This document shows positions 51,215 through 59,310 of a stretch of 64,000 bases of DNA, one piece after another. The stretch comes from Frankia alni ACN14a (GTDB lineage: Bacteria; Actinomycetota; Actinomycetes; Frankiales; Frankiaceae). The position numbers and the translations under genes are program-made. Each line of letters opens with the position of its first letter. Position 1 is the stretch's first letter. A model generated the notes under the pieces. The model ran no database searches, was not told where the DNA came from, and saw nothing but the letters and a program-made list of their open reading frames with translations. Location of the stretch: NCBI RefSeq assembly GCF_000058485.1, contig NC_008278.1, positions 4,892,962 to 4,956,961 of the forward strand. The letters are read 5' to 3'.

Positions 51215-52453
51215 TCAGTCGGTGACGGTGACGCCCTTGCCGACCACGGTGATGCCGCGTTCGCTGACGGTATAGCCGCGGGCGCGGTCGCGGTCCTTGT
51301 CGACGCCGACCTGGGCGCCCGGCGGGACGTGGACGTTCTTGTCGAGGATCGCGTCGCGGACGACGGCGCCGCGCCCGACGACGGCGTTGTCCAGGACGAC
51401 CGCGCGGTCGACCTCGGCCCAGGAGTTGATCCGCACGCCCGGCGAGAGCACCGCGGAGCGCACCGTGCCGCCGGAGACGATCACCCCGTTGCTGACGATG
51501 CTGTTGATCGCGATGCCGGTGCGCCGCGGATCGTCGTGGACGAACTTGGCCGGCGGCAGCGACGGCACGCTGGTGAAGATCGGCCACTCGCGGTTGTACA
51601 GGTTGAACACCGGGTCGAGCGCGCACAGGTCCATCTGCGCGTCGAAGTAGGAGTCGAGCGTGCCGACGTCGCGCCAGTACCCGCGGTCGCGGGCGGTCGT
51701 GCCGGGCACGACGTTGTCGCTGAAGTCGTAGACGGCCGCGGCGCGCTGCGCGACGAGCATCGGGATGATGTCGCCGCCCATGTCGTGCCGGCTGTCCTCG
51801 TCGGCGGCGTCCTTGCGCAGCGCGTCGATGAGCACGTCGGTGGAGAAGACGTAGTTGCCCATGGACGCGAACGTCTCTTCCGGGCTGCCCGGCAGGCCGG
51901 GCGGGTCGGCGGGCTTCTCCAGGAACGCCTCGATGATCCGCCCGTCCCGGCCGGTCTGGATGACCCCGAACGACCGGCCCTCCGCGCGCGGCACCCGTAA
52001 CCCGGCGACGGTCACCCCGGCGCCGGAGTCGAGATGCTGGGCGACCATCTGCCGGGGATCCATCCGGTAGACGTGGTCGGCGCCGAAGACGACGACGATG
52101 TCCGGGTTGTCGTCGTGGACGAGATTCAGCGACTGGTGGATGGCGTCGGCGCTGCCGGCGAACCACCGGGGGCCGAGGCGCTGCTGCGCCGGCACCGGGG
52201 TGACGTAGTTGCCCAGCAGGTTGCTCATCCGCCACGTCGTGGTGATGTGCCGGTCGAGGCTGTGGCTCTTGTACTGGGTGAGCACGGCGATCCGCAGATA
52301 GCCGGCGTTGACCAGGTTGGACAACACGAAGTCGATCAGCCGGTACAACCCACCGAAGGGAACGGCGGGCTTGGCCCGATCGGCCGTCAGCGGCGCCAGC
52401 CGCCGCCCGGCCCCCCCGGCCAGCACCAGGCCGAGGACCCGCGGACTCGGCAC
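51215..52453 (-). CDS. glgC: Glucose-1-phosphate adenylyltransferase
   Basis: Makes ADP-glucose from glucose-1-phosphate and ATP. 412 residues. N-terminal nucleotidyltransferase with [54 protein letters not shown] near 122 and [11 protein letters not shown]. The C-terminal beta-helix ends [20 protein letters not shown] start (MPSPRVLGL). Adjacent glgM uses its product. The pair forms the classical glycogen/maltose-1-phosphate module, and the GH15 enzyme at 19.8 kb may belong to the same sugar economy. Confidence 0.94.
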
Positions 52454-52825
52454 AGACTTGCTCCCGTCTCATGGCATGGTCTGCGGGGCGATCCGCGGGC
52501 CGACACGTCCCTGCCCGGCCGGGTACACATCCACACCCGGCGTCCCGAACGACCCCGAATCCACCCCGAGCCCAAAGGGAAAAGCCGCCGGATGGGGATC
52601 GTTGCCGGGAATGACCGATGACTCCGCCGATCGCCTGTTGCGACCCTACAAGCTGGGCCTGGAAGGCTAGGAACCACCGCCGGACGACTGCCCCGAACGG
52701 GGTCGACTCCAGGCCCCGAACCGGCCCGGTCGGGCCACGCCGGCGGCCGGCCCAAACGCACAGGCAGCCGCAGGAGAGAGCGGCCCGGCGACCCCTGGCC
52801 GGTAGCTCCACTCGCCTCCGGCGCG
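52454..52825. other. Intergenic region upstream of glgC, no gene seen
   Basis: 372 bases between glgC and the DUF3995-type gene on the same strand. No gene is supported. Short CCGGCC words near 52740-52760 could form a hairpin that ends the upstream mRNA. Confidence 0.4.
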
Positions 52826-53302
52826 TCAGGTCGCGCGTCGGGCGCGATGGCGGGTGGCGATGCCGAGCAGGATGCCCCAGACCACGAAGTGGGGGTCCCA
52901 GAGGGCGAGATGCCAGTAGAAGGCGTACCAGTCGGTGTCCTGGGCGGCGTCGATGACACCGACGACCACCAACAGTTCGGTCCACACGATCACGCCGCCG
53001 TAACCCACCAGCAGGACGGTGCTCACCCGACCCCAGCGCTGGACCAGGGCGAGCGCGAACATCACGCCCGCGGCCTTGAGCACCACCGCGCCCCACGCCA
53101 GCGCCGACGCGGCGCTGGCGCCGTCGCGGACATGGTCCTCGACGGGACCACCGACCGTGTCGATGCCGACCGTGCCCCCCAGCGCCCAGTAGAGGCTCAC
53201 CAGCGCGAAAAGACCGGCCCAGACTGCGGCGTCGTAGCCGGCCGAGGTCGTCCGTTCCGCCAGTCCCGCCTCTTTCCGGCGTTCCGTCGTCACGTCCAGC
53301 AT
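52826..53302 (-). CDS. DUF3995-like four-helix membrane protein
   Basis: 158 residues. Four hydrophobic helices: AAVWAGLFALVSLYWALGG near 24, AWGAVVLKAAGVMFALALVQ, VLLVGYGGVIVWTELLVVVGV and the last LWDPHFVVWGILLGIATRH. The YWALGG-type start after helix 1 and the DPHFVVWG ending resemble DUF3995. ATG start; the gene seems single. Unknown function. Confidence 0.7.
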   Translation of the reverse strand: MLDVTTERRKEAGLAERTTSAGYDAAVWAGLFALVSLYWALGGTVGIDTVGGPVEDHVRDGASAASALAWGAVVLKAAGVMFALALVQRWGRVSTVLLVGYGGVIVWTELLVVVGVIDAAQDTDWYAFYWHLALWDPHFVVWGILLGIATRHRARRAT

Positions 53303-53458
53303 CAGGCGGTTCCCTCAGCCGCACGGCCTCTCACTGTTCGTAGCATGTCATGTCGCATCGGCACGGCCCATCGGATGGCGAGCCGGCCTGGCCGGAAGGC
53401 GAGTTCCGGCCAGGCCCGTGGCGGGCAACGCCGACGGCGAGACGGCGCGTCCACGCGA

Positions 53459-53685
53459 TCAGCCGAGGAACGGCTGGACGAGCCGGAGAGTCTCCGCCGG
53501 TGCGTCCAGGGGGATGAGGTGGCCGCAGTGGTCGATCAGGGTCCGCCCCGCGGCGGCTGCCGCCGAGACCGCGCAGATCCGGAGCGATCACGCGGTGGGT
53601 CGCGGCGAACTGGGTCAGCACCAGGTTCCACAGGTCGTGCGGGTGTGGCCAGCCGTGCGCCCACGGATCGATGATCTTGTGCCAC
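53459..53685 (-). pseudogene. Alpha/beta-hydrolase remnant with internal deletion
   Basis: On the minus strand an early piece reads HGWPHPHDLWNLVLTQFAA and TTHRVIAPDLRGLGGS-like oxyanion region (codons about 53575-53660). A different frame immediately after it reads GRTLIDHCGHLIPLDAP, then LRLVQPFLG and a stop at 53459, the catalytic-His end of epoxide-hydrolase-like proteins. About 180-200 residues in between (including the nucleophile elbow) are missing, and the frame changes at the junction. An in-frame TAG lies just upstream of the first piece. Confidence 0.7.
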
Positions 53686-53796
53686 TACAGGAGACGGCGC
53701 TCCGTGATGCGCGGCGCGGCGCCGGCGGCAAACGCACCCGGGCTCTGTCAGGGGTCGAGTAGCGCGGCGGCCAGCGCCCTGGCCTGCGCCTCGCCG

Positions 53797-54173
53797 GAAC
53801 ACCTTGATCACGACACGGTTCCGCGGAACACCTTGATCACGACACGGTTCCGCGGAACACCTTGATCACGACACGGTTCCGCGGAACACCTTGATCACGA
53901 CACGGTTCCGCGGAACACCTTGATCACGACACGGTTCCGCGGAACACCTTGATCACGACACGGTTCCGCGGAACACCTTGATCACGACACGGTTCCGCGG
54001 AACACCTTGATCACGACACGGTTCCGCGGAACACCTTGATCACGACACGGTTCCGCGGAACACCTTGATCACGACACGGTTCCGCGGAACACCTTGATCA
54101 CGACACGGTTCCGCGGAACACCTTGATCACGACACGGTTCCGCGGAACACCTTGATCACGACACGGTTCCGCG
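53797..54173. repeat. 13 identical head-to-tail copies of a 29-bp unit
   Basis: Exactly 377 nt (13 x 29), followed by a 7-nt partial copy to 54180. Every junction shows the 12-bp palindrome GTTCCGCGGAAC, and each unit contains TTGATCACGACAC with one GATC. No unit differs from another that I can see, implying recent expansion or homogenisation. There are no spacers, so it is not a CRISPR. The array abuts a hairpin at its right end and a decayed hydrolase gene at its left. Confidence 0.97.
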
Positions 54174-54181
54174 GAACACCT

Positions 54182-54204
54182 GGCCGGGGCCTGGGGCCCC
54201 GGCC
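54182..54204. terminator. 10-bp GC hairpin closing the 29-bp array
   Basis: Arms GGCCGGGGCC (54182-54191) and GGCCCCGGCC (54195-54204), perfectly complementary, with a 3-nt loop. It begins 2 nt after the last partial repeat. It may be a terminator or a cruciform-prone end of the array. Confidence 0.6.
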
Positions 54205-54419
54205 GGTGCCAAGGGGCCGGCTTGGCGAGATGGGCCAGATTCCCAGCTTCCGCTTCTCCGGCGCGCGAAACGCGCTGCCTGTCGCCGCCTTGCCCGGTGC
54301 CGCCGAAATGATGGCGCGATCATGCGCCTGGTGCGTGACGGCCCAGCGTCACGGGCTGAGGGTCGGCGGGCGGGTACCGGCACCGTCCGCTGGTAACGCT
54401 GCAGGTCGAGAAGCGCGAC

Positions 54420-54605
54420 ATCGCCAACCACGGCGACCGGCGTAAGGCTCTCGGCTGGGACGTCGAGCTGGTGAACGTCGAGCTGGTGAACGTCGGGTCG
54501 AACCTTCGCCACCAGTTCGGGGTGAACGTCACGGGACCGCTCGACGGCGGCCCGGTCTGGCCGGACGATGATCCCGGCCAGACCGGCGGCGGCTCGCTGG
54601 GCGAG
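54420..54605 (+). pseudogene. Possible DDE transposase remnant
   Basis: One frame reads NHGDRRKALGWDVELVNVELVNVGSNLRHQFGVNVTGPLDGG-like text with no start. The run HQFGVNVTGPL resembles the segment before the last acidic residue in IS1182-type DDE transposases. An 18-nt direct duplication (gtcgagctggtgaac) lies at 54462-54497. Weak evidence; it may be no gene at all. Confidence 0.25.
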
Positions 54606-55067
54606 TCAGACGTTGAAGCCGAGGGCGCGCAGCTGCTCGCGACCGTCGTCGGTGATCTTGTCGGGGCCCCACGGGGGCATCCAGACCCAGTTGATCGTCA
54701 CGCCGGCGACGAGGCCGTCGGGGCCGTCGACGAGCGCGGAGCGGGTCTGGTCCTCGATGACGTCGGTCAGCGGGCAGGCCGCCGAGGTCAGCGTCATGTC
54801 GAGGGTGACCGTGTTGTCGTCGGCGACGTGGATGCCGTAGACGAGGCCGAGGTCGACGACGTTGATGCCGAGCTCGGGGTCGACGACGTCGCGCATCGCC
54901 TCCTCGATGTCGGCGAACTCGGCGAGCTCCAGGCCCGCGGCCCGCTCCGCGACCGTGGCCGGCGCGATGCCGCCGGCGGCGGCCGCGGGGCCGGTGGCGT
55001 CGGCGGTCGGCGCCGGGCTGTCGCTCGCCGCCGTCTCGGCGCGAGTGTCGGTGACCGCGTCGCTCAT
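54606..55067 (-). CDS. sufT: SufT-type metal-sulfur cluster assembly factor (DUF59)
   Basis: 153 residues. The DUF59/MIP18 domain starts near 50: EEAMRDVVDPELGINVVDLGLVYGI, then LTSAACPLTDVIEDQTRSAL, with the conserved Cys, ending MPPWGPDKITDDGREQLRALGFNV. The N-terminal ~45 residues are Ala/Thr-rich and disordered. It probably delivers or matures Fe-S clusters on apo-proteins. Last gene of the suf operon; its ATGA overlaps the sufU stop by 4 nt. Confidence 0.92.
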   Translation of the reverse strand: MSDAVTDTRAETAASDSPAPTADATGPAAAAGGIAPATVAERAAGLELAEFADIEEAMRDVVDPELGINVVDLGLVYGIHVADDNTVTLDMTLTSAACPLTDVIEDQTRSALVDGPDGLVAGVTINWVWMPPWGPDKITDDGREQLRALGFNV

Positions 55068-55573
55068 GGCTTCTCCTGCTCGGGTACGTCGAGGGGTGCG
55101 CCGGCGGGGAGGGGCGCGGCGGCGGAGGCACCGGCGGCCGGGTCGACGGCCTTGGCCGTCGCGTCCTTCCAGGCCATCCAGGACAGCAGGGCGCACTTTA
55201 CCCGTGCGGGGTACTTGGAGACGCCGGCGAACGCCACCGCATCCTCCAGCACGTCCTCGTTGCCCTCCGCGGTACCCCGGGACTGCATCAGTGCCAGGAA
55301 CTCGCGTTCGAGCTCCAGCGCCTCGTCGACCTTCTTGCCGATGACCAGGTCGCTCATGACGCTCGCCGAGGCCTGGCTGATCGAGCAGCCCTCGCTCTCG
55401 TACGAGACATCCTCGACGACCCCGTCGGAGACCTTCACCCGGAGGGTGACCTCGTCGCCGCAGGTCGGGTTGACGTGGTGCACCTCGGCGTCGAACGGGT
55501 CGCGCAGGCCGCGGTGCAGCGGGTTGCGGTAGTGGTCCAGGATGATCTCCTGGTACATGGAATCGAGCTTCAC
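55064..55573 (-). CDS. sufU: SufU-type Fe-S scaffold / zinc-dependent sulfurtransferase
   Basis: 169 residues. SMYQEIILDHYRNPLHRGL at the start and the three Cys NPTCGDEVTLRV, EGCSISQASASVMSDL and KCALLSW place it in the zinc-binding SufU family, which takes persulfide from SufS. GTG start at 55573 (MKLDSMYQEIIL), preferred over the internal ATG because it matches family N-termini and overlaps the sufS stop by 4 nt (GTGA). The C-terminal ~30 residues are Ala/Pro-rich. Confidence 0.92.
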   Translation of the reverse strand: MKLDSMYQEIILDHYRNPLHRGLRDPFDAEVHHVNPTCGDEVTLRVKVSDGVVEDVSYESEGCSISQASASVMSDLVIGKKVDEALELEREFLALMQSRGTAEGNEDVLEDAVAFAGVSKYPARVKCALLSWMAWKDATAKAVDPAAGASAAAPLPAGAPLDVPEQEKP

Positions 55574-56910
55574 CTCGAGAAGAACCTCCGAACCCCGTGC
55601 AGACCTTCCACCAGCGCGTCGACCTCGCCGGTCGTCGTGTACAGGTGGAACGACGCCCGGGTCGTGGCCGGCACGCCGAAGCGCAGGCAGACCGGCCGGG
55701 CGCAGTGGTGGCCGACGCGCACGGCGATGCCGCGCTCGTCGAGGAGCTGGCCGACGTCGTGGGGGTGGATCGCCCGGCCGGCGTCGTCGTGCAGGACGAA
55801 CGAGATCGCCCCGCCGCGGTCGACGTCGGTCGGCGGGCCGATGATCCGGGTGCCGGGGACGGTGGCCAGCGCGTCGAGGGCGTAGGCGGTGACGGCGTGC
55901 TCGTGCGCGGCGATCGCCGGCATGCCCAGCGCCGTCAGGTAGTCGACGGCGGCGCCGAGCCCCACGACCTGGCTGATCATCGGGGTGCCGGCCTCGAAGC
56001 GGTGCGGCGGGGCCGCGTAGGTCGACCCCTCCATCGTGACGATCTCGATCATCTCGCCGCCGCCGAGGAACGGGGGCATGACCTCGAGGAGCTCGTAGCG
56101 CCCCCAGAGCACCCCGACGCCGGTCGGCGCGCACATCTTGTGGCCGGTGAAGGCCAGGAAGTCGACGCCGAGCGCGGCGACGTCGATCGGCATGTGCGGC
56201 ACCGACTGGGAGCCGTCGAGCACGGTGAGCGCGCCGACCTCGCGGGCCCGGGCGACGATCCGCGCCACCGGGTTGACCGTGCCGAGGATGTTCGACTGGT
56301 GGACCATCGAGACGACCTTCGCCCGGTCGGTGATGACCGCGTCGAGGTTGTCGAGGTTCAGCCGGCCGTCGTCGGTCAGCCCGATCCAGCGCAGGGTGGC
56401 GCCGGTGCGCCGGGCGAGCATCTGCCAGGGCACCAGGTTGGAGTGGTGCTCCATCTCGGTGACGACGATCTCGTCGCCGGGGCCGAGCCGGAAGCGCTCC
56501 GCCTCCGCGCCGGTGGTCTCGGCGTTGCTCATGGCGTAGGCGACGAGGTTGAGCGCCTCGGTGGAGTTCTTCGTGAAGACGACCTCGCGCCGGTCGGTCG
56601 CGCCGACGAACGCGGCGACCTTGTCCCGCGTCGCCTCGTACAGGCCGGTGGCCTCCTCGGCGAGCACGTGGATGCCGCGGTGCACGTTGGCGTTGTGCAG
56701 CTCGTAGTAGGCGCGCTCGGCGTCGAGGACGGCCAGCGGCTTCTGCGAGGTGGCGGCGCTGTCGAGGTAGACCAGCGGCAGGTCGTCGTGCACCGTGCGG
56801 GCCAGGATCGGGAAGTCCTTGCGGACCTGCTCGACGTCGAAGCCCGCGGTGCCCGCAGCGCCCACGGTGCCCGCGGTGCCGCCGGCGACCAGCGACTCGG
56901 TGAGCGTCAT
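55570..56910 (-). CDS. sufS: Cysteine desulfurase SufS
   Basis: PLP enzyme that transfers the sulfur of cysteine to SufU. 446 residues: DFPILARTVHDDLPLVYLDSAATSQKP near 36, the PLP Lys in LAFTGHKMCAPTGVGVLWG near 255, and the catalytic Cys in RVGHHCARPVCLRFG near 400. The first ~25 residues (AGGTAGTVGAAGTAGF) are low-complexity. ATG at 56910 overlaps the sufC stop (ATGA). Confidence 0.95.
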   Translation of the reverse strand: MTLTESLVAGGTAGTVGAAGTAGFDVEQVRKDFPILARTVHDDLPLVYLDSAATSQKPLAVLDAERAYYELHNANVHRGIHVLAEEATGLYEATRDKVAAFVGATDRREVVFTKNSTEALNLVAYAMSNAETTGAEAERFRLGPGDEIVVTEMEHHSNLVPWQMLARRTGATLRWIGLTDDGRLNLDNLDAVITDRAKVVSMVHQSNILGTVNPVARIVARAREVGALTVLDGSQSVPHMPIDVAALGVDFLAFTGHKMCAPTGVGVLWGRYELLEVMPPFLGGGEMIEIVTMEGSTYAAPPHRFEAGTPMISQVVGLGAAVDYLTALGMPAIAAHEHAVTAYALDALATVPGTRIIGPPTDVDRGGAISFVLHDDAGRAIHPHDVGQLLDERGIAVRVGHHCARPVCLRFGVPATTRASFHLYTTTGEVDALVEGLHGVRRFFSR

Positions 56911-57710
56911 GACACCGCTCCCGCTCCCGCCGGCGCCGCGGCTCCGCCGCCCTTGACGTAGCGGTCGTAGCCGGAGTCCTCCAGCACGGCGGCGAGCTCC
57001 GGGCCGCCCTCGTCGACGATCCGTCCGGCCGCCATGACGTGCACGAACTCGGGCTTGATGTAGCGCAGGATGCGGGTGTAGTGCGTGATGAGCAGGATGC
57101 CCGTCTCCCCCTTGGCCCGCACGGCCTCGATGCCGCCGGACACGATGCGCAGCGCGTCGACGTCGAGGCCGGAGTCGGTCTCGTCGAGCACGGCGATCTT
57201 CGGCTTGAGCAGCGCCATCTGGAGGATCTCGTGGCGCTTCTTCTCGCCGCCGGAGAAGCCCTCGTTGACACCGCGCTCGGCGAACGACGGGTCCATCTCC
57301 AGGGCTTCCATGGAGGCCTTGACCTCCTTGACCCAGGTGCGCAGCTTCGGCGCCTCGCCGCGCACGGCCGTGGCCGAGGAACGCAGGAAGTTCGACACCG
57401 ACACCCCGGGGATCTCCACCGGGTACTGCATCGCCAGGAAGATCCCGGCGCGGGCGCGGGCGTCCACGCCCATCGCGAGGACGTCCTCGCCGTCGAGCGT
57501 GATGCTGCCGTCGGTCACGGTGTACTTGGGGTGGCCCGCGATCGAGTACGACAGCGTCGACTTGCCCGAGCCGTTCGGACCCATGATCGCGTGCGTCTCG
57601 CCCTTGCGGACGGTGAGGTCGACGCCGCGCAGGATCTCGCGCGGGCCTTCTTCCGTCTCGACCGAGACGTGCAGGTTACGAATCTCCAAGGTCGACACCG
57701 CTGCCGTCAC
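56907..57710 (-). CDS. sufC: SufC ATPase of the SufBCD complex
   Basis: 267 residues, an ABC-type ATPase: Walker A MGPNGSGKSTLSYSIAGHP, signature GFSGGEKKRHEILQMALL, Walker B IAVLDETDSGLD and H-loop LLITHYTRIL. It drives Fe-S cluster assembly on SufB-SufD. GTG at 57710 overlaps the Rieske gene stop by 4 nt (GTGA); an internal GTG at 57698 is possible. The C-terminus has an Ala/Gly tail. Confidence 0.95.
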   Translation of the reverse strand: MTAAVSTLEIRNLHVSVETEEGPREILRGVDLTVRKGETHAIMGPNGSGKSTLSYSIAGHPKYTVTDGSITLDGEDVLAMGVDARARAGIFLAMQYPVEIPGVSVSNFLRSSATAVRGEAPKLRTWVKEVKASMEALEMDPSFAERGVNEGFSGGEKKRHEILQMALLKPKIAVLDETDSGLDVDALRIVSGGIEAVRAKGETGILLITHYTRILRYIKPEFVHVMAAGRIVDEGGPELAAVLEDSGYDRYVKGGGAAAPAGAGAVS

Positions 57711-58066
57711 CCTCGTTCCGGGTTCGAATGTGCGACGTCGACGAGCACGTCGTCGCCGTCGATGGTCACTGGGTAGGTGGGCACCGGGTCGATCGCCGGC
57801 AGGGTCAGCGCCTTGCCGCTGGCCAGGTCGAACTGGGACCCGTGCAGCCAGCACTCGATCTTGCCGTCCTCGACCTCGCCCTGGGAGAGCTGCACGTCGG
57901 CGTGCGAGCACTCGTCACGCACCGCGTAGACGCGCTCCCCGGCGCGCACGACGCACACCGGCACACCCTCGATCTCGGTGCCGAGCGCCGTGTCGTCGGT
58001 CAGGTCGGCGAGCGCGCACACCCGGTGCCAGCGGGGCACGGCCGCGGAGTCGGCGGTGGCGGTCAT
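57707..58066 (-). CDS. Rieske-type [2Fe-2S] ferredoxin-like protein of the suf operon
   Basis: 119 residues. RWHRVCALADLTDDTALG near 12 and the Rieske cluster ligands CSHADVQLSQGEVEDGKIEC...WLHG (CxH and CxxH, near 53 and 72). Similar small Rieske proteins sit at this position in other actinobacterial suf operons; a role in electron supply during assembly is inferred. ATG start overlapping the sufD stop (ATGA). Confidence 0.9.
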   Translation of the reverse strand: MTATADSAAVPRWHRVCALADLTDDTALGTEIEGVPVCVVRAGERVYAVRDECSHADVQLSQGEVEDGKIECWLHGSQFDLASGKALTLPAIDPVPTYPVTIDGDDVLVDVAHSNPERG

Positions 58067-59310
58067 GCGCCCGCCCGTCCGGCCCCGGCCGCGGCTCCGG
58101 CGGAAGCACCGGTTCCGGCCGCCGTCGCGGGCTCGTCCTCGGCCGGCGTCTCGCCCAGCCGGGCCGAGACCGACGCCATGATCCGGTCGCGCAGGTCGCC
58201 GACCTCGATGCGGTCGATGACCTCGGCGAAGAAGCCGTGCACGACGAGCCGGCGGGCCTCGGCCGGCGGGATGCCGCGGGACTGCAGGTAGAACAGGGCC
58301 TCGTCGTCGAAGCGGCCGGTGGCGCTGGCGTGGCCGGCCCCGACGACCTCGCCGGTGAGGATCTCCAGGTTGGGCACCGAGTCGGCGCGGGCGCCGTCGG
58401 TGAGCACCAGGTTGCGGTTGAGCTCGTAGGTGTCGGTGTCGACCGCGTCGGCGCCGATGACGACGTCGCCGATCCACACCGAGTGGGCTCCGTCGCCGCG
58501 CAGCGCACCCTTGTAGGTCACCCGGCTGCGGCACGACCGCGGAGTGTGCGTGACGAGCAGCCGGTGCTCCTGGTGCTGGCCGGCGTCGGTGAAGAACACG
58601 CCGTTGAGCTCGGCGTCGCCGCCCGGGCCGCGGTAGTCGACGGTCGGGCTGAGCCGGACCAGGTCGCCGCCGAGGGTCACGGTGAACGAACGCAGCTTCG
58701 CGTCGCGGCCCACCGAGTAGGCGTGCGCGCCGACGTGCACCGCGCCCGCGTCCCAGTCCTGCAGGGACACGAAGGTCAGCGAGGCGCCGTGGCCGACGTA
58801 CACCTCGACGTTGCCGGCGTAGGTGGCGCTGCCGGTGTGGTCGAGCACGACGGTGGCCGACGCGAACGGGCCGACCTCGACGAGCAGGTGGCCGTAGGCG
58901 ATCCCGGCGGCGGTGCCGGCCGCGGGCCGGGGGCTCTCGCCGTGCAGGTGCACGACCACGGGCTCGGCCGGGGCGGCCTCGGCCGGGATGGTGACGGCCG
59001 TGGCACCGCCCGCGTGGGCCAGCGCGAACGCGGCGACCCGGTCGGCGGGCGTGTACGACCGGCCGATCCGCGGGTCGGCGGCGTCGAGCTGCTCCACGGC
59101 GATCCCGGCCGGCGCGGTGACGGTCACGGAGACCTTCCCGTCGGCGTCCGGGCCGGTGAGCAGGCCGCGCAGGCGGCGCAGCGGGGTGAACCGCCACGCC
59201 TCCTCGCGGCCGGTGGGCACGTCGTGGTCGAGCGGGTTGCGCGATCGCACCGGGCGGGGCACGGCTCCGGAGGCCATCGGGGGTCGCCCGGTGGCGTCGA
59301 TGACGACCAT
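58063..59310 (-). CDS. sufD: SufD subunit of the SufBCD complex
   Basis: 415 residues. PTGREEAWRFTPLRRLRGLL near 32, the beta-helix core (LLVEVGPFASATVVLDHTG through RLLVTHTPRSCRSRVTYKG) and HASATGRFDDEALFYLQSRGIPPAEARRLVVHGFFAEVIDRI near 340, as in SufD. It pairs with SufB and SufC. The Ala/Gly-rich tail is disordered. ATG start overlaps the sufB stop by one base (TGATG). Confidence 0.94.
   Translation of the reverse strand: MVVIDATGRPPMASGAVPRPVRSRNPLDHDVPTGREEAWRFTPLRRLRGLLTGPDADGKVSVTVTAPAGIAVEQLDAADPRIGRSYTPADRVAAFALAHAGGATAVTIPAEAAPAEPVVVHLHGESPRPAAGTAAGIAYGHLLVEVGPFASATVVLDHTGSATYAGNVEVYVGHGASLTFVSLQDWDAGAVHVGAHAYSVGRDAKLRSFTVTLGGDLVRLSPTVDYRGPGGDAELNGVFFTDAGQHQEHRLLVTHTPRSCRSRVTYKGALRGDGAHSVWIGDVVIGADAVDTDTYELNRNLVLTDGARADSVPNLEILTGEVVGAGHASATGRFDDEALFYLQSRGIPPAEARRLVVHGFFAEVIDRIEVGDLRDRIMASVSARLGETPAEDEPATAAGTGASAGAAAGAGRAGA

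Noticed and set aside
53797-54180. CRISPR array, because the unit is 29 bp and repeated 13 times
   Set aside because: There are no spacers between the copies; the unit is directly tandem. No cas gene is present in the window.
55597-56961. A 454-codon plus-strand frame opposite sufS and sufC
   Set aside because: Antisense shadow; the suf genes have clear motifs and overlapping starts and stops.
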